Positions 11,661 to 19,675 of a stretch of DNA of 47,849 nucleotides are shown in pieces; positions within the stretch are counted from its first letter, which is position 1, and every line of letters begins with the position of its first letter. The stretch covers positions 1 through 47,849 of the forward strand of contig NZ_JAHCLR010000017.1 in the NCBI RefSeq assembly GCF_018455725.1. Direction: 5' to 3'. This DNA comes from Mycolicibacter acidiphilus (GTDB lineage Bacteria; Actinomycetota; Actinomycetes; Mycobacteriales; Mycobacteriaceae). The notes beneath the pieces are model-generated. The model was not told the origin of the DNA. It was given only the letters and a program-made list of their open reading frames with translations, and searched no databases. Both the position numbers and the translations under genes were made by a program.

Positions 11661-12053
11661 ATGAGCAGGCCGAACACGCAGTCCATGAAACCCGCCACGG
11701 CGGCGAAGAAGCTGGACGTGTACCTGCCCGCCACACCCGCGGAGTTCCAGGCGAACCCGATCACCCGTGACGAACTCGCCGCCCTGCAGGCCGACCCGCC
11801 GCAGTGGCTCAAGGATCTGCGCAAGAACGGGCCGCACCCGAAGAACCTGGTCGCGGCGAAACTGGGCATCACGATCGCCGGCCTCGGCCGCAGCGGCGGC
11901 GACGACGCGCTGACCACCGAGCAGATCACCACGCTGCTAGAGGAGCAGCCGCCGTGGCTGGTCGCCGAACGGGAGAACTACCAGGCGGTGCAGTCCGAGC
12001 AGCGCCGGGTGAAGGCGCTGCAGGCGGAGAAGGCCCGCACCGACACCCGCTGA
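11661..12053 (+). CDS. DUF5997-like small protein
   Basis: A 130-residue cytosolic protein of the family I recall as DUF5997, common in actinobacteria and often next to a LysR effector-domain gene (recalled, not searched). Visible features: a Lys-rich start (KPATAAKKLDVYLP), a middle segment NPITRDELAALQADPPQWL, then NLVAAKLGITIAGLGRSG (about 73-90), whose spacing looks like a short helix-turn-helix, and a charged C-terminal helix (QSEQRRVKALQAEKARTDTR). No function is established. Divergent, leaderless start 28 bp from the HTH-less LysR protein; its stop is immediately followed by the stop of the converging mazF. Confidence 0.75.
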   Translation: MSRPNTQSMKPATAAKKLDVYLPATPAEFQANPITRDELAALQADPPQWLKDLRKNGPHPKNLVAAKLGITIAGLGRSGGDDALTTEQITTLLEEQPPWLVAERENYQAVQSEQRRVKALQAEKARTDTR

Positions 12054-12413
12054 TCAGGGCAGTCCGAGAAAATCCCGAAGCCAGGTGTCGACCTCGCGCA
12101 TCGTTGCCGCATCAACGACACCCGCGACGTCCACGAGCCGTTCACGGGCAATCGTCCGGGGCTGTTCCGTCATTGCAAACGTCGGCTGCCCCAACGTCAG
12201 CCCGGGTCCTTGCAGCAGCACGTGATTGGGCCAACCGCGATCCGTTGTCGTCGCGGGGACGACGATTGCCAACGTGTCAGCCTGTTCAAGGTAGAGATCG
12301 CTGGCGACCACGAGCACCGGACGGCGCCCGGATTGCTCACGGCCGCGCACGGGATCGAGTTCGGCCCAGGCCACCATGCCGCGTCGCAAGTCGCGGGACG
12401 CCTCAGCCGTCAT
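12054..12413 (-). CDS. MazF/PemK-type endoribonuclease toxin
   Basis: A 119-residue toxin of the MazF/CcdB fold, which cleaves single-stranded RNA at short motifs. Family landmarks: RRGMVAWAELDPVRGREQSGRRPVLVV (about 10-36, with the GxEQ-type loop and RPVLVV strand), LAIVVPATTTDRGWPNHVLL (about 48-67, the T/S-rich active strand) and the closing RTIARERLVDVAGVV. ATG 12413 lies inside the end of the upstream antitoxin gene (11-bp overlap), giving tight translational coupling. The stop abuts the DUF5997 stop with no gap. The target sequence cannot be read from the protein. Confidence 0.92.
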   Translation of the reverse strand: MTAEASRDLRRGMVAWAELDPVRGREQSGRRPVLVVASDLYLEQADTLAIVVPATTTDRGWPNHVLLQGPGLTLGQPTFAMTEQPRTIARERLVDVAGVVDAATMREVDTWLRDFLGLP

Positions 12414-12618
12414 CGAGTGTTACGTCCCAGTCGCGAAACTCGTCCCAGTACTGTGGGTCGGCACCGCGGACCGCACGCCCGAAAAGCTCCATGCGCCGGC
12501 GTCGTTCGTACCCGTCCACCAAGCCCTCGATGAAACCGGCCGCGGTCACGCCGCGCTCCTGCGCTTCCCGGTTGATCCGGTCGCGGAGTTCGACCGACAC
12601 CTTGATCGTCGTGGCCAT
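12403..12618 (-). CDS. RHH (MazE-like) antitoxin
   Basis: A 71-residue antitoxin. The N-terminal ribbon-helix-helix (MATTIKVSVELRDRINREAQ, then ERGVTAAGFIEGLVDGYERR) binds DNA as a dimer. The acidic, aromatic C-terminal tail (ADPQYWDEFRDWDVTLDDG) should wrap and block the toxin. ATG 12618 is chosen because it starts the RHH strand and lies 6 nt after the TATACT -10 box. It is co-transcribed with the MazF gene, and the palindrome next to the start is its likely autoregulatory site. Confidence 0.9.
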   Translation of the reverse strand: MATTIKVSVELRDRINREAQERGVTAAGFIEGLVDGYERRRRMELFGRAVRGADPQYWDEFRDWDVTLDDG

Positions 12619-12624
12619 GTGACG

Positions 12625-12654
12625 AGTATACGGAGTCGTATACCTTGGTAGTCT
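12625..12654. promoter_or_regulatory. Divergent leaderless promoters sharing an RHH operator
   Basis: GTATACG (12626-12632) and CGTATAC (12637-12643) form perfect arms around GAGT. On the minus strand TATACT (12630-12625) ends 6 nt before the antitoxin ATG. On the plus strand TAGTCT (12649-12654) ends 6 nt before the exonuclease ATG at 12661. Antitoxin bound to the palindrome would cover the -10 of its own operon and sit where the exonuclease promoter needs polymerase, so the two units may respond to the same repressor. Confidence 0.65.
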
Positions 12655-12660
12655 GCGCAG

Positions 12661-13368
12661 ATGAACTGGGCTGAAGGGCCACTGCTGGCGCTGGATATCG
12701 AGACCACCGGCACCGATCCCTGGGCTGACCGGATTGTCACCGCATCGCTCGTCGAGGTGGGTGTCGGATCGGAACCGAACGTTCAATCATGGCTGTTGAA
12801 TCCGGGTGTGCCGATTCCGGCGGACGCCGAAGCCATCCACGGAATTTCAACGGCACAAGCATCCAGCGACGGCGCCACGCCGGCACAAGCCTTGGCCGAA
12901 ATCAGTTCCCGGGTCGCGGCGTGGCTCGAAACGTCCAGCCCGGTGGTCGCGTTCAACGCCTCATTCGATCTGACCATGTTGGAGGCGGAGAACGAACGTC
13001 ACGGCGTTGCAACCCTGGTGGAACGACTGGGAGAGATTCGCCCCGTGATCGATCCATTCGTTCTCGACAAGAAAATGGACACGTACCGGCGAGGTAAGCG
13101 GACGCTTCCGACCCTGGCGGAACTGTACGGCGTCCCACTTGAAAATGCTCACTCGTCGGCTGCGGATGCGGTCGCGACCGCCTTGCTGGTCCCGCGAATC
13201 ACGGCGCAGTTCCCGGAATTAGGCGCCTACTCGGTCGATGCGCTGCATGATGCCCAAAAACTCTGGCGCGAAGAACAACAACTCAGCCTCGCCAATTACT
13301 TTCGGCGACAAGGGAACCTGGACGCCGTTGGGTCGATACGGACCGAATGGCCGATCCACTCGCGCTGA
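12661..13368 (+). CDS. DEDDh 3'-5' exonuclease (DnaQ-like)
   Basis: A 235-residue exonuclease of the DnaQ/RNase T superfamily. Exo I is LALDIETTGTDP (Asp and Glu metal ligands, about 9-20). Exo II is VVAFNASFDLTML (Asp, about 98-110). Exo III is AHSSAADAVATALL (His and Asp five apart, about 162-175), which makes it DEDDh. No polymerase, BRCT or helicase domain is attached, and the C-terminal 50 residues are charged (LWREEQQLSLANYFRRQGN). It probably trims 3' ends in repair or defence. Divergent from the MazEF-type operon over 42 bp with interleaved promoters. Codon use is less GC-rich than its neighbours, consistent with later acquisition. Confidence 0.88.
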   Translation: MNWAEGPLLALDIETTGTDPWADRIVTASLVEVGVGSEPNVQSWLLNPGVPIPADAEAIHGISTAQASSDGATPAQALAEISSRVAAWLETSSPVVAFNASFDLTMLEAENERHGVATLVERLGEIRPVIDPFVLDKKMDTYRRGKRTLPTLAELYGVPLENAHSSAADAVATALLVPRITAQFPELGAYSVDALHDAQKLWREEQQLSLANYFRRQGNLDAVGSIRTEWPIHSR

Positions 13369-13421
13369 TGCACGGATCGGATCCGAGCCTGGGCGCCGCC
13401 ATGCTGGATGGTCTAGAAATG

Positions 13422-13453
13422 AGCAGGCCAGGGGACACATCCCCCGGCCTGCT
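13422..13453. terminator. Hairpin between exonuclease gene and nrdE
   Basis: AGCAGGCC (13422-13429) pairs with GGCCTGCT (13446-13453). After one mismatch the stem continues GGGG/CCCC around the loop ACACAT. T-rich stretches on both sides are short. It lies between two converging genes and probably ends both. Confidence 0.65.
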
Positions 13454-13470
13454 TATTGCTCAAAACTCCC

Positions 13471-15645
13471 CTACAGCATGCAGCTGACGCAGCCGCCCAC
13501 CTCGGTGCCCTCCAGCGCCATCTGCCGCACCCGGATGTAGTACAGGGTCTTGATTCCCTTGCGCCAGGCGTAGATCTGGCCCTTGTTCACGTCGCGGGTG
13601 GTGGCGGTGTCCTTGTAGAACAGCGTCAGGCTCAACCCCTGGTCCACGTGCTGGGTGGCCGCGGCGTAGGTGTCGATGATCTTCTCGTAGCCGATCTCGT
13701 AGGCGTCCTGGTAGTACTCCAGGTTGTCGTTGGTCATGTACGGTGCCGGGTAGTAGACCCGGCCGATCTTGCCTTCCTTGCGGATCTCGATCTTGGAGAC
13801 GATCGGGTGGATCGAGCTCGTCGAGTGGTTGATGTAGGAGATCGACCCGGTCGGCGGCACCGCCTGCAGGTTCTGGTTGTAGATGCCGTTGGCCATCACC
13901 GACTCCTTGAGCCGGCGCCAGTCGTCCTGGTTGGGGATGCGGATTCCCGCGCCCTCGAACAACCCCCGCACCTTGGCGGTCGCGGGCTCCCACACCTGAT
14001 CGGTGTACTTGTCGAAGAACTCCCCGGAGGCGTACTTGGAGCGCTCGAAACCCTCGAACGCCTGACCGCGTTCGATCGCAAGGCGATTCGACGCCCGCAG
14101 CGCGTGGTACAGCACCGTGTAGAAGTAGATGTTGGTGAAGTCGACGCCCTCTTCGGACCCGTAGAAGACCCGTTCCCGGGCCAGGTAGCCGTGCAGGTTC
14201 ATCTGCCCCAGCCCGATTGCGTGGGAGGCGTTGTTCCCCTGCTCGATCGAGGGCACCGACCAGATGTGGGTCTGGTCGGACACCGCGGTCAGCGCCCGGA
14301 TCGCCACCTCGATGGTCTGGGCGAAGTCCGGCGAGTCCATCGCCTTGGCGATGTTCAACGACCCCAGGTTGCAGGAGATGTCCTTGCCGACCTTCGAGTA
14401 GGTCAGGTCCTCGTTGTACTGCGACGCGGTGGAGACCTGCAGGATCTCCGAGCACAGGTTCGAGTGGGTGATCCGGCCTTCAATCGGGTTGGCCCGGTTC
14501 ACGGTGTCCTCGAACATGATGTAGGGGTAGCCGGATTCGAACTGCAGCTCCGCGACGGTCTGGAAGAACTCGCGCGCCTTGATCTTGGTCTTGCGGATCC
14601 GCGAGTCGTCGACCATCTCGTAGTACTTCTCGCTGACCGAGATGTCGGCGAACGGCACCCCGTAGACGCGCTCGACGTCGTACGGGCTGAACAGGTACAT
14701 GTCCTCGTTGCGCTTGGCCAGCTCGAAGGTGATGTCGGGGATCACCACGCCCAGACTCAGCGTCTTGATCCGGATCTTCTCGTCGGCGTTCTCCCGCTTG
14801 GTGTCCAGGAACCGGTAGATGTCCGGGTGGTGCGCGTGCAGGTACACCGCGCCGGCTCCCTGGCGGGCACCGAGCTGGTTGGCGTAGGAGAACGAGTCCT
14901 CCAGCAGCTTCATGATCGGGATGACACCGGAGGACTGGTTCTCGATGTTCTTGATCGGCGCACCGTGCTCGCGAATGTTGGTCAGCAGCAACGCGACTCC
15001 CCCGCCGCGCTTGGACAGCTGCAGTGCTGAGTTGATCGACCGGCCGATCGACTCCATGTTGTCCTCGATGCGCAGCAGGAAGCAACTGACCGCCTCACCG
15101 CGCTGCTTCTTGCCGGAGTTGAGGAACGTCGGGGTGGCCGGCTGGAACCGGCCGTCGATGATCTCCTCGACCAGCAGTTCGGCCAGCTTGGTGTCACCGT
15201 CGGCCAGGGTCAGCGCCACCATGCACACCCGGTCTTCGAAGCGCTCCAGGTAACGCTTGCCGTCGAAGGTCTTCAGCGTGTACGAGGTGTAGTACTTGAA
15301 CGCGCCCAGGAACGTCGGGAAGCGGAACTTCTTGGCGTAGGCCCGGTCGAACAGGCCTTTGATGAACGGCCGCGAGTACTTGTCGAGCACCTCGCGCTCG
15401 TAGTACTGCTGCTCGATCAGGTAGTCCAGTTTCTCGTCGAGGTCGTGGAAGAACACCGTGTTCTGGTTGACGTGCTGACGGAAATACTGGTGTGCCGCTT
15501 GCACATCCGCGTCGAACTGGATCTTGCCGTCACCGTCGTACAGGTTCAGCATCGCGTTGAGCGCGTGGTAATCGAGCTCGCTCGCGGGCGCGGCGGTGCG
15601 CGCGGGGGCGGTTACCTGCTCTGCAGTTGCAGCGGTGGGCGGCAT
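13471..15645 (-). CDS. nrdE: Ribonucleotide reductase class Ib, large (catalytic) subunit
   Basis: R1E subunit of 724 residues that binds NDPs and reduces them with cysteine chemistry. Visible landmarks: the substrate-site block [22 protein letters not shown] (first redox Cys), [18 protein letters not shown], the active-site NLCSEILQ and SCNLGSLN, and the tail [10 protein letters not shown], whose CxxC accepts electrons from NrdH. The N-terminal 25 residues are a low-complexity Thr/Ala/Pro leader. The start overlaps nrdI by 34 bp. It forms an operon with nrdI and nrdH under the paired NrdR boxes. Confidence 0.98.
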   Translation of the reverse strand: MPPTAATAEQVTAPARTAAPASELDYHALNAMLNLYDGDGKIQFDADVQAAHQYFRQHVNQNTVFFHDLDEKLDYLIEQQYYEREVLDKYSRPFIKGLFDRAYAKKFRFPTFLGAFKYYTSYTLKTFDGKRYLERFEDRVCMVALTLADGDTKLAELLVEEIIDGRFQPATPTFLNSGKKQRGEAVSCFLLRIEDNMESIGRSINSALQLSKRGGGVALLLTNIREHGAPIKNIENQSSGVIPIMKLLEDSFSYANQLGARQGAGAVYLHAHHPDIYRFLDTKRENADEKIRIKTLSLGVVIPDITFELAKRNEDMYLFSPYDVERVYGVPFADISVSEKYYEMVDDSRIRKTKIKAREFFQTVAELQFESGYPYIMFEDTVNRANPIEGRITHSNLCSEILQVSTASQYNEDLTYSKVGKDISCNLGSLNIAKAMDSPDFAQTIEVAIRALTAVSDQTHIWSVPSIEQGNNASHAIGLGQMNLHGYLARERVFYGSEEGVDFTNIYFYTVLYHALRASNRLAIERGQAFEGFERSKYASGEFFDKYTDQVWEPATAKVRGLFEGAGIRIPNQDDWRRLKESVMANGIYNQNLQAVPPTGSISYINHSTSSIHPIVSKIEIRKEGKIGRVYYPAPYMTNDNLEYYQDAYEIGYEKIIDTYAAATQHVDQGLSLTLFYKDTATTRDVNKGQIYAWRKGIKTLYYIRVRQMALEGTEVGGCVSCML

Positions 15646-16058
15646 ATCTCGTCCTTCCAGAATTCGACCAATCCCGCGCGGACGGCCTGCACGTCCTCGT
15701 CGGTTCCCATCAGTTCAAAGCGGTACAGATACGGCACCCCGCACTTGCGGGCGACCACGTCGCCCGCGTAGCAGAACTCGGTGCCGAAGTTGGTGTTGCC
15801 GGCGGCGATCACGCCGCGCAGCAGCGACCGGTTGTGTTCGTTGTTCAGAAACGCGATGACCTGCTTGGGCACATACCGGGCATCGCTGACATCGGGCCGC
15901 TGGTGGCCGCCGCCGTAGGTCGGCAGCACCAGCACGTAGGGCTGATCCACCTCGATCCGGCCGTGCAGGGGGATGCGGGTGGCGGGCAGGTGCAGTTTCT
16001 GCACGAACCGATGGGTGTTCTCCGACACCGAGGAGAAATACACCAGGTTGCCCGACAC
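15612..16058 (-). CDS. nrdI: NrdI flavodoxin-like RNR activator
   Basis: A 148-residue FMN protein that supplies oxidant (superoxide) for assembling the Mn2-tyrosyl cofactor of NrdF. The phosphate loop is [17 protein letters not shown] (about 6-22), and the flavin loops are TYGGGH (about 49-54) and [17 protein letters not shown] (about 88-104), all typical of NrdI. GTG start with GGGAGG about 6 nt upstream. It lies 34 bp after nrdH and overlaps the start of nrdE. Confidence 0.97.
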   Translation of the reverse strand: MSGNLVYFSSVSENTHRFVQKLHLPATRIPLHGRIEVDQPYVLVLPTYGGGHQRPDVSDARYVPKQVIAFLNNEHNRSLLRGVIAAGNTNFGTEFCYAGDVVARKCGVPYLYRFELMGTDEDVQAVRAGLVEFWKDEICRPPLQLQSR

Positions 16059-16092
16059 GGCTACCTCCCTCAGCTCATGACTGCCGCGGGCG

Positions 16093-16332
16093 TTACGCGC
16101 TCAGCGCGGTCCGGGCCAGTGCCTTGATCCGGTCCGGCCGGAAACCCGACCAGTGCTCGTCGCCGGCCACCACGACCGGAGCCTGCAGGTAGCCCAGCGC
16201 CATCACGTAGTCGCGCGCCTCGGAGTCCAGCGAGATGTCGACCTTCTCGTAGGCGATGCCCTGGCTGTCCAGCGCCTTGTAGGTGGCGTTGCACTGCACG
16301 CATGCGGGCTTGGTGTAGACGGTGATGCTCAT
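16093..16332 (-). CDS. nrdH: NrdH-redoxin
   Basis: Glutaredoxin-like electron donor of 79 residues, reduced by thioredoxin reductase, for NrdE. The active site is [14 protein letters not shown] (CxxC at about 11-14, the Val-Gln form typical of NrdH). The family tail [13 protein letters not shown] follows near residue 60. It is the first gene of the nrdHIE operon. Its ATG is about 190 nt from the NrdR boxes, an unusually long leader for which I see no recognised riboswitch. Confidence 0.97.
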   Translation of the reverse strand: MSITVYTKPACVQCNATYKALDSQGIAYEKVDISLDSEARDYVMALGYLQAPVVVAGDEHWSGFRPDRIKALARTALSA

Positions 16333-16518
16333 GGGCGGCAGCTCCTCAGCGAATCCCTAACGGGGATGGACAACGGGCGGACGAGAGGGTGGGAACTACT
16401 GTTCAGCGCTCCGGCAGAACCTGAGACCACCGATGCCCCCAGCCGTGGCGGACACCTGATCGGTGTCGGTTACCGCGATCCGGATCGGCTGGCGATCTCG
16501 GCCCTGTCGGTGTCATGA

Positions 16519-16566
16519 ACACTACACCTAGTGGGTCTCGACGTGAAGAGATACTAGATGTTCCGA
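16519..16566 (-). promoter_or_regulatory. Paired NrdR boxes upstream of nrdHIE
   Basis: The gene-proximal box ACACTACACCTAGTGG (16519-16534) has perfect CACTA/TAGTG arms and matches 12 of 16 consensus positions. The distal ATACTAGATGTTCCGA (16551-16566) matches about 9. Starts are 32 bp apart, the same as at nrdF2. On the coding strand the proximal box includes TAGTGT (-10), preceded at 17 nt by TTCACG (-35). The remaining 16333-16740 sequence holds the nrdH leader and nothing else I can name. Confidence 0.75.
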
Positions 16567-16740
16567 ACAACATTCGTGAAATTCCCTGGTAGTAAGCCTT
16601 CCGCAGGAAAACCTCTCGGCGTGTCGCAGTTCACATTCAACGTTGGTTGTGACCATGTCGTCAGGTCTATCACCGGTCCCCGACACCGCTCCGGCACCGG
16701 TCCGGGCCCGTCCGCAGCGCCCGGCCGTCAGCAAATCGGC

Positions 16741-17412
16741 TCAGCGCAGCCCCGCCAGCGCCGGTTCGGCCACCGCGAGCCGCCGGGCCGCCGTGACCGC
16801 AGGCCGCACCCGCCGCCCCAGCCGGCTGCGCAGGTACCCGATCACCAGGGGCGCCACCGACACGGCCACCACCGCGATCAGGGCGACGTCGATGTGGTCG
16901 CGCACCAGGGCGACACCGCCGAGCAGGTACCCGAGCAGTGGCACGCCCGCCCCCCAGGCGACCCCGCCGGCCACGTTGCTGCGCAGGAACGTGCGGCGCG
17001 GCAGCCCCGACGCCCCGGCCAGCACCGGGGTCAGCGTGCGCAGCACCGGGATGAACCGGGCCGCGACGACGGCGACCGCACCGTGCCGGGCGAAGAACTC
17101 CCGCGCCCGCTGCAGGTGCTGTGCCCCCAGCCGTCGGGCGTCCGGCCGGTCGAAGACCGCCGGCCCGGCTTTGGCCCCGATCATGAATCCGCACTGGTCG
17201 CCGACGATCGCGGCGACCGGCACCGTCGCCAGCAGCAGCCACAGCGGAATCGCCGGGTGCAGTTGGGCGGCCAGCACCCCGGCGGTGAACAGCAGCGAGT
17301 CGCCCGGCAGGAAGAAGCCGAGCAGCAGTCCGGTCTCGACGAACACCACCGCCAGCAGGCCGAGCAGACCGAACGTGGCGATCAGGGTGCCGGAGTTGAG
17401 TAGGTCGATCAT
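16741..17412 (-). CDS. DedA-family membrane protein
   Basis: A 223-residue polytopic inner-membrane protein of the DedA/SNARE-associated (VTT) superfamily, implicated in lipid flipping and membrane homeostasis. Family landmarks: LLLGFFLPGDSLLFTAGVLA (about 31-50, re-entrant loop with the acidic residue), FFARHGAVAVVAARFIPVLR (about 107-126) and LTPVLAGASGLPRRTFL, giving the conserved RFxPxxRxxxPxxAG. The C-terminus is Arg/Ala-rich. ATG start at 17412. Neither neighbour is co-directional and close, so it is probably monocistronic. Confidence 0.92.
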   Translation of the reverse strand: MIDLLNSGTLIATFGLLGLLAVVFVETGLLLGFFLPGDSLLFTAGVLAAQLHPAIPLWLLLATVPVAAIVGDQCGFMIGAKAGPAVFDRPDARRLGAQHLQRAREFFARHGAVAVVAARFIPVLRTLTPVLAGASGLPRRTFLRSNVAGGVAWGAGVPLLGYLLGGVALVRDHIDVALIAVVAVSVAPLVIGYLRSRLGRRVRPAVTAARRLAVAEPALAGLR

Positions 17413-17557
17413 CGGGATGCCTCCGATTCAGCGGGAACGGGTCTGCGCCCAGACTGGCGACCGGGCGCTGTAGGGACGCTGAGAAGACGTCGCCGGCACC
17501 GCCGGGGCTCTGGTCTACTGGGGTCGTCGGCCGCGAGAAGGACCGGGAGGGGGCGTC

Positions 17558-18238
17558 GTGCGGGTGCTGCTGGTCGAAGACGAGGTGCGGCTGGCCGAGA
17601 CCGTGCGCCGGGGCCTGGTCGCCGAGGGGTTCGTCGTCGACGTCGAGCACGACGGGCACGACGGCCTTTCCGCCGCCGGCACCGGGGATTTCGACGTGAT
17701 CGTGCTCGACATCATGCTGCCCGGGCTCAGCGGCTACGAGGTGGTGCGGGCGCTGCGGGCGCAGCAGGTGTGGACGCCGGTGCTGATGCTGTCGGCCAAG
17801 GACGGCGAGTACGACCTGGCCGACGCGTTCGACATCGGCGCCGACGACTACCTGACCAAACCGTTCTCGTTCGTGGTGCTGGTGGCCCGGCTGCGCGCCC
17901 TGCTGCGGCGCGGCGCCCCCGCGCGGCCGACGGTGCTGACCGCGGGCACGCTGGCCCTGGATCCCGCGCGGCGCAAGGTGACTCGCGGCGACACGGTGAT
18001 CAGTCTGACCCCGCGGGAGTACGGGGTGCTGCAGTTCCTGCTGCGGCACGCCGGCGACGTCGTCACCAAGGCCGAGGTGCTGCGGTCGGTGTGGGACACC
18101 AACTACGACGGCGACGACAACGTGGTCGAGGTCTACGTCGGGTATCTGCGGCGCAAGATCGACGTGCCGTTCGGCCTCAGCACGATCGAGACCGTCCGCG
18201 GAGCCGGCTACCGGCTGGTCTCGGACACCGAACCCTGA
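17558..18238 (+). CDS. OmpR/PhoB-type response regulator
   Basis: A 226-residue two-component regulator. The receiver domain (1-115) has the acidic pair VEDE at 6-9, phospho-acceptor Asp51 in VIVLDIMLPG, the Thr/Ser switch in LMLSAKDG and the Lys of LTKPFSF. The winged HTH (about 125-222) has LTPREYGVLQFLLRHAGDVV and the wing VEVYVGYLRRKIDV...TVRGAGYRLV. GTG start with GGAGGGGG about 5 nt upstream. The probable kinase partner is encoded on the opposite strand, tail to tail, and the two genes overlap by 31 bp at their ends; in most pairs the genes run together. Target genes are unknown. Confidence 0.93.
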   Translation: MRVLLVEDEVRLAETVRRGLVAEGFVVDVEHDGHDGLSAAGTGDFDVIVLDIMLPGLSGYEVVRALRAQQVWTPVLMLSAKDGEYDLADAFDIGADDYLTKPFSFVVLVARLRALLRRGAPARPTVLTAGTLALDPARRKVTRGDTVISLTPREYGVLQFLLRHAGDVVTKAEVLRSVWDTNYDGDDNVVEVYVGYLRRKIDVPFGLSTIETVRGAGYRLVSDTEP

Positions 18239-19635
18239 TCGTCACCGGCTGAATCCGCCTGCGGCAGAACGACAGTGAACACCGCACCGCCGTCGGGTCC
18301 GTCGCCGACGGTCACCGTGCCGCCGTGCGAGCGCACCACCCCGTCGACGATCGCCAGCCCCAGTCCGGAGCCGCCCGCCGCGCGGGTGCGGGCCGCGTCG
18401 AGGCGCACGAACCGCTCGAAGACCCGCTCCCGGTCGGCGGCCGGGATACCGGGCCCGTCGTCGGCCACGCTGATGACGACCCGCCCCGGTTCCGGGTGGC
18501 AGTCCAGGGTGACGGTGCCCGCCGCGTGCCGCGCGGCGTTATCGACGAGGTTGCGGATCACCCGGGCCAGCGCCGCCCGGTCCCCGACCGTGCGGCACGG
18601 TTGGATGCAGGCGACCGGGTGGACCGGGCCGAGGCTGGTCAGCCGGGTCACCTCGGCGAGCAGCAGGTCATCGACGTCGACGTCCTCCCGGCGCAGCCCC
18701 AGCACCCCCTCGTCGGAGCGGGCCAGCAGCAGCAGGTCCTCGATCAGTCGGTTCATCCGACGGGCCTCCGGCAGCAGCGAGCCGTCGATGAGGTCGGCGT
18801 CGAGCAGATCCGGCCGCCCGGCCGCCAGTTCCAGCGCGGTGCTGATCGTGGCCAGCGGGCTGCGCAGCTCATGGGAGACGTCGCCGACCAGCCGCAACTG
18901 GGCGGCCCGCCCGCGTTCCAGCCGGGCCAGCATCGCGTTCATCGTCGCCGCCAACTGGGCGATCTCGTCGCCGGTGGCGGGCACCGGAACCCGCTGGCTC
19001 AAGTCGGTGCTGGAGATCGACGCCACCCGGGCGCGGATCGCTTCAACCGGGGTGAGCGCCGCCCCCGTCAGCCGGTAGGTGGCGACCGCGACCAGTCCGA
19101 TCAGCACCGGGGCGCCGACCGCCAGCAGCACGCCGACCTTGGTGACGATGGATTCAACCGGCTCCCGGTTCACCGCCACCAAGATGGTGACGGGCTCCCC
19201 GTCGGCGGTGGCACCGCGGGCCGACACCCAGTACTCAGCCCCGGCTGCGGTTTTGACCCGGCCCAGGTAGTGCGCCTGGCCGCTGGCGACCGACACCGCG
19301 GCCAGCGGAGATCGGGGTGCGCCGTTGGAGGCGGCCCGGATCAGCCCCGCCGCCCCGATGATCTGCACGGCGCCGATCTGCCCGTCGGTGGCCAGCAGCG
19401 TCGAATCCAGGTCGTCGAGGTCGTCCGCGCGCAGCGCGACGGCGATGCGTTCGGCACGCAGTCCCGCCGCGGTCTGGGCGGTCGATTCCAGTGACCGGTA
19501 CAGCACGAGCAGCAGGATGCCACCGGCCACGGCCAGGCAGAGTGCCATCACCACTGCGGCGGCGAGGGCCGACCGGGTCCGCACCCCGGCGAACAACCGA
19601 ACACACCGCTGACGCAACCCCCGCATAGCCGTCAT
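18208..19635 (-). CDS. Sensor histidine kinase
   Basis: A 475-residue membrane kinase. TM1 is at about 21-45, an extracytoplasmic sensor lies at about 46-160, and TM2 at about 165-187. Then come a HAMP linker (PVEAIRARVASISSTDLSQR), the H-box VGDVSHELRSPLATIS (phospho-His near 255), the N-box VIRNLVDNAARHA, G1 DDGPGI and G2 GSGLGLAIVDGVV. Start taken at ATG 19635 (MTAMRGLRQ); ATG 19626 is possible. It begins 40 bp after the FMN reductase stop on the same strand, so it may be the last gene of the TetR-SDR-reductase operon. It probably phosphorylates the overlapping response regulator. Confidence 0.92.
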   Translation of the reverse strand: MTAMRGLRQRCVRLFAGVRTRSALAAAVVMALCLAVAGGILLLVLYRSLESTAQTAAGLRAERIAVALRADDLDDLDSTLLATDGQIGAVQIIGAAGLIRAASNGAPRSPLAAVSVASGQAHYLGRVKTAAGAEYWVSARGATADGEPVTILVAVNREPVESIVTKVGVLLAVGAPVLIGLVAVATYRLTGAALTPVEAIRARVASISSTDLSQRVPVPATGDEIAQLAATMNAMLARLERGRAAQLRLVGDVSHELRSPLATISTALELAAGRPDLLDADLIDGSLLPEARRMNRLIEDLLLLARSDEGVLGLRREDVDVDDLLLAEVTRLTSLGPVHPVACIQPCRTVGDRAALARVIRNLVDNAARHAAGTVTLDCHPEPGRVVISVADDGPGIPAADRERVFERFVRLDAARTRAAGGSGLGLAIVDGVVRSHGGTVTVGDGPDGGAVFTVVLPQADSAGDDQGSVSETSR

Positions 19636-19675
19636 CGTCTCCGAATCCCGCGGCGCGAGTGGGCCGAACCGCGTT

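Noticed and set aside
16333-16518. Cobalamin riboswitch in the nrdH leader
   Set aside because: A GCCAC-like stretch is present, but the B12-box core and supporting helices are not recognisable.
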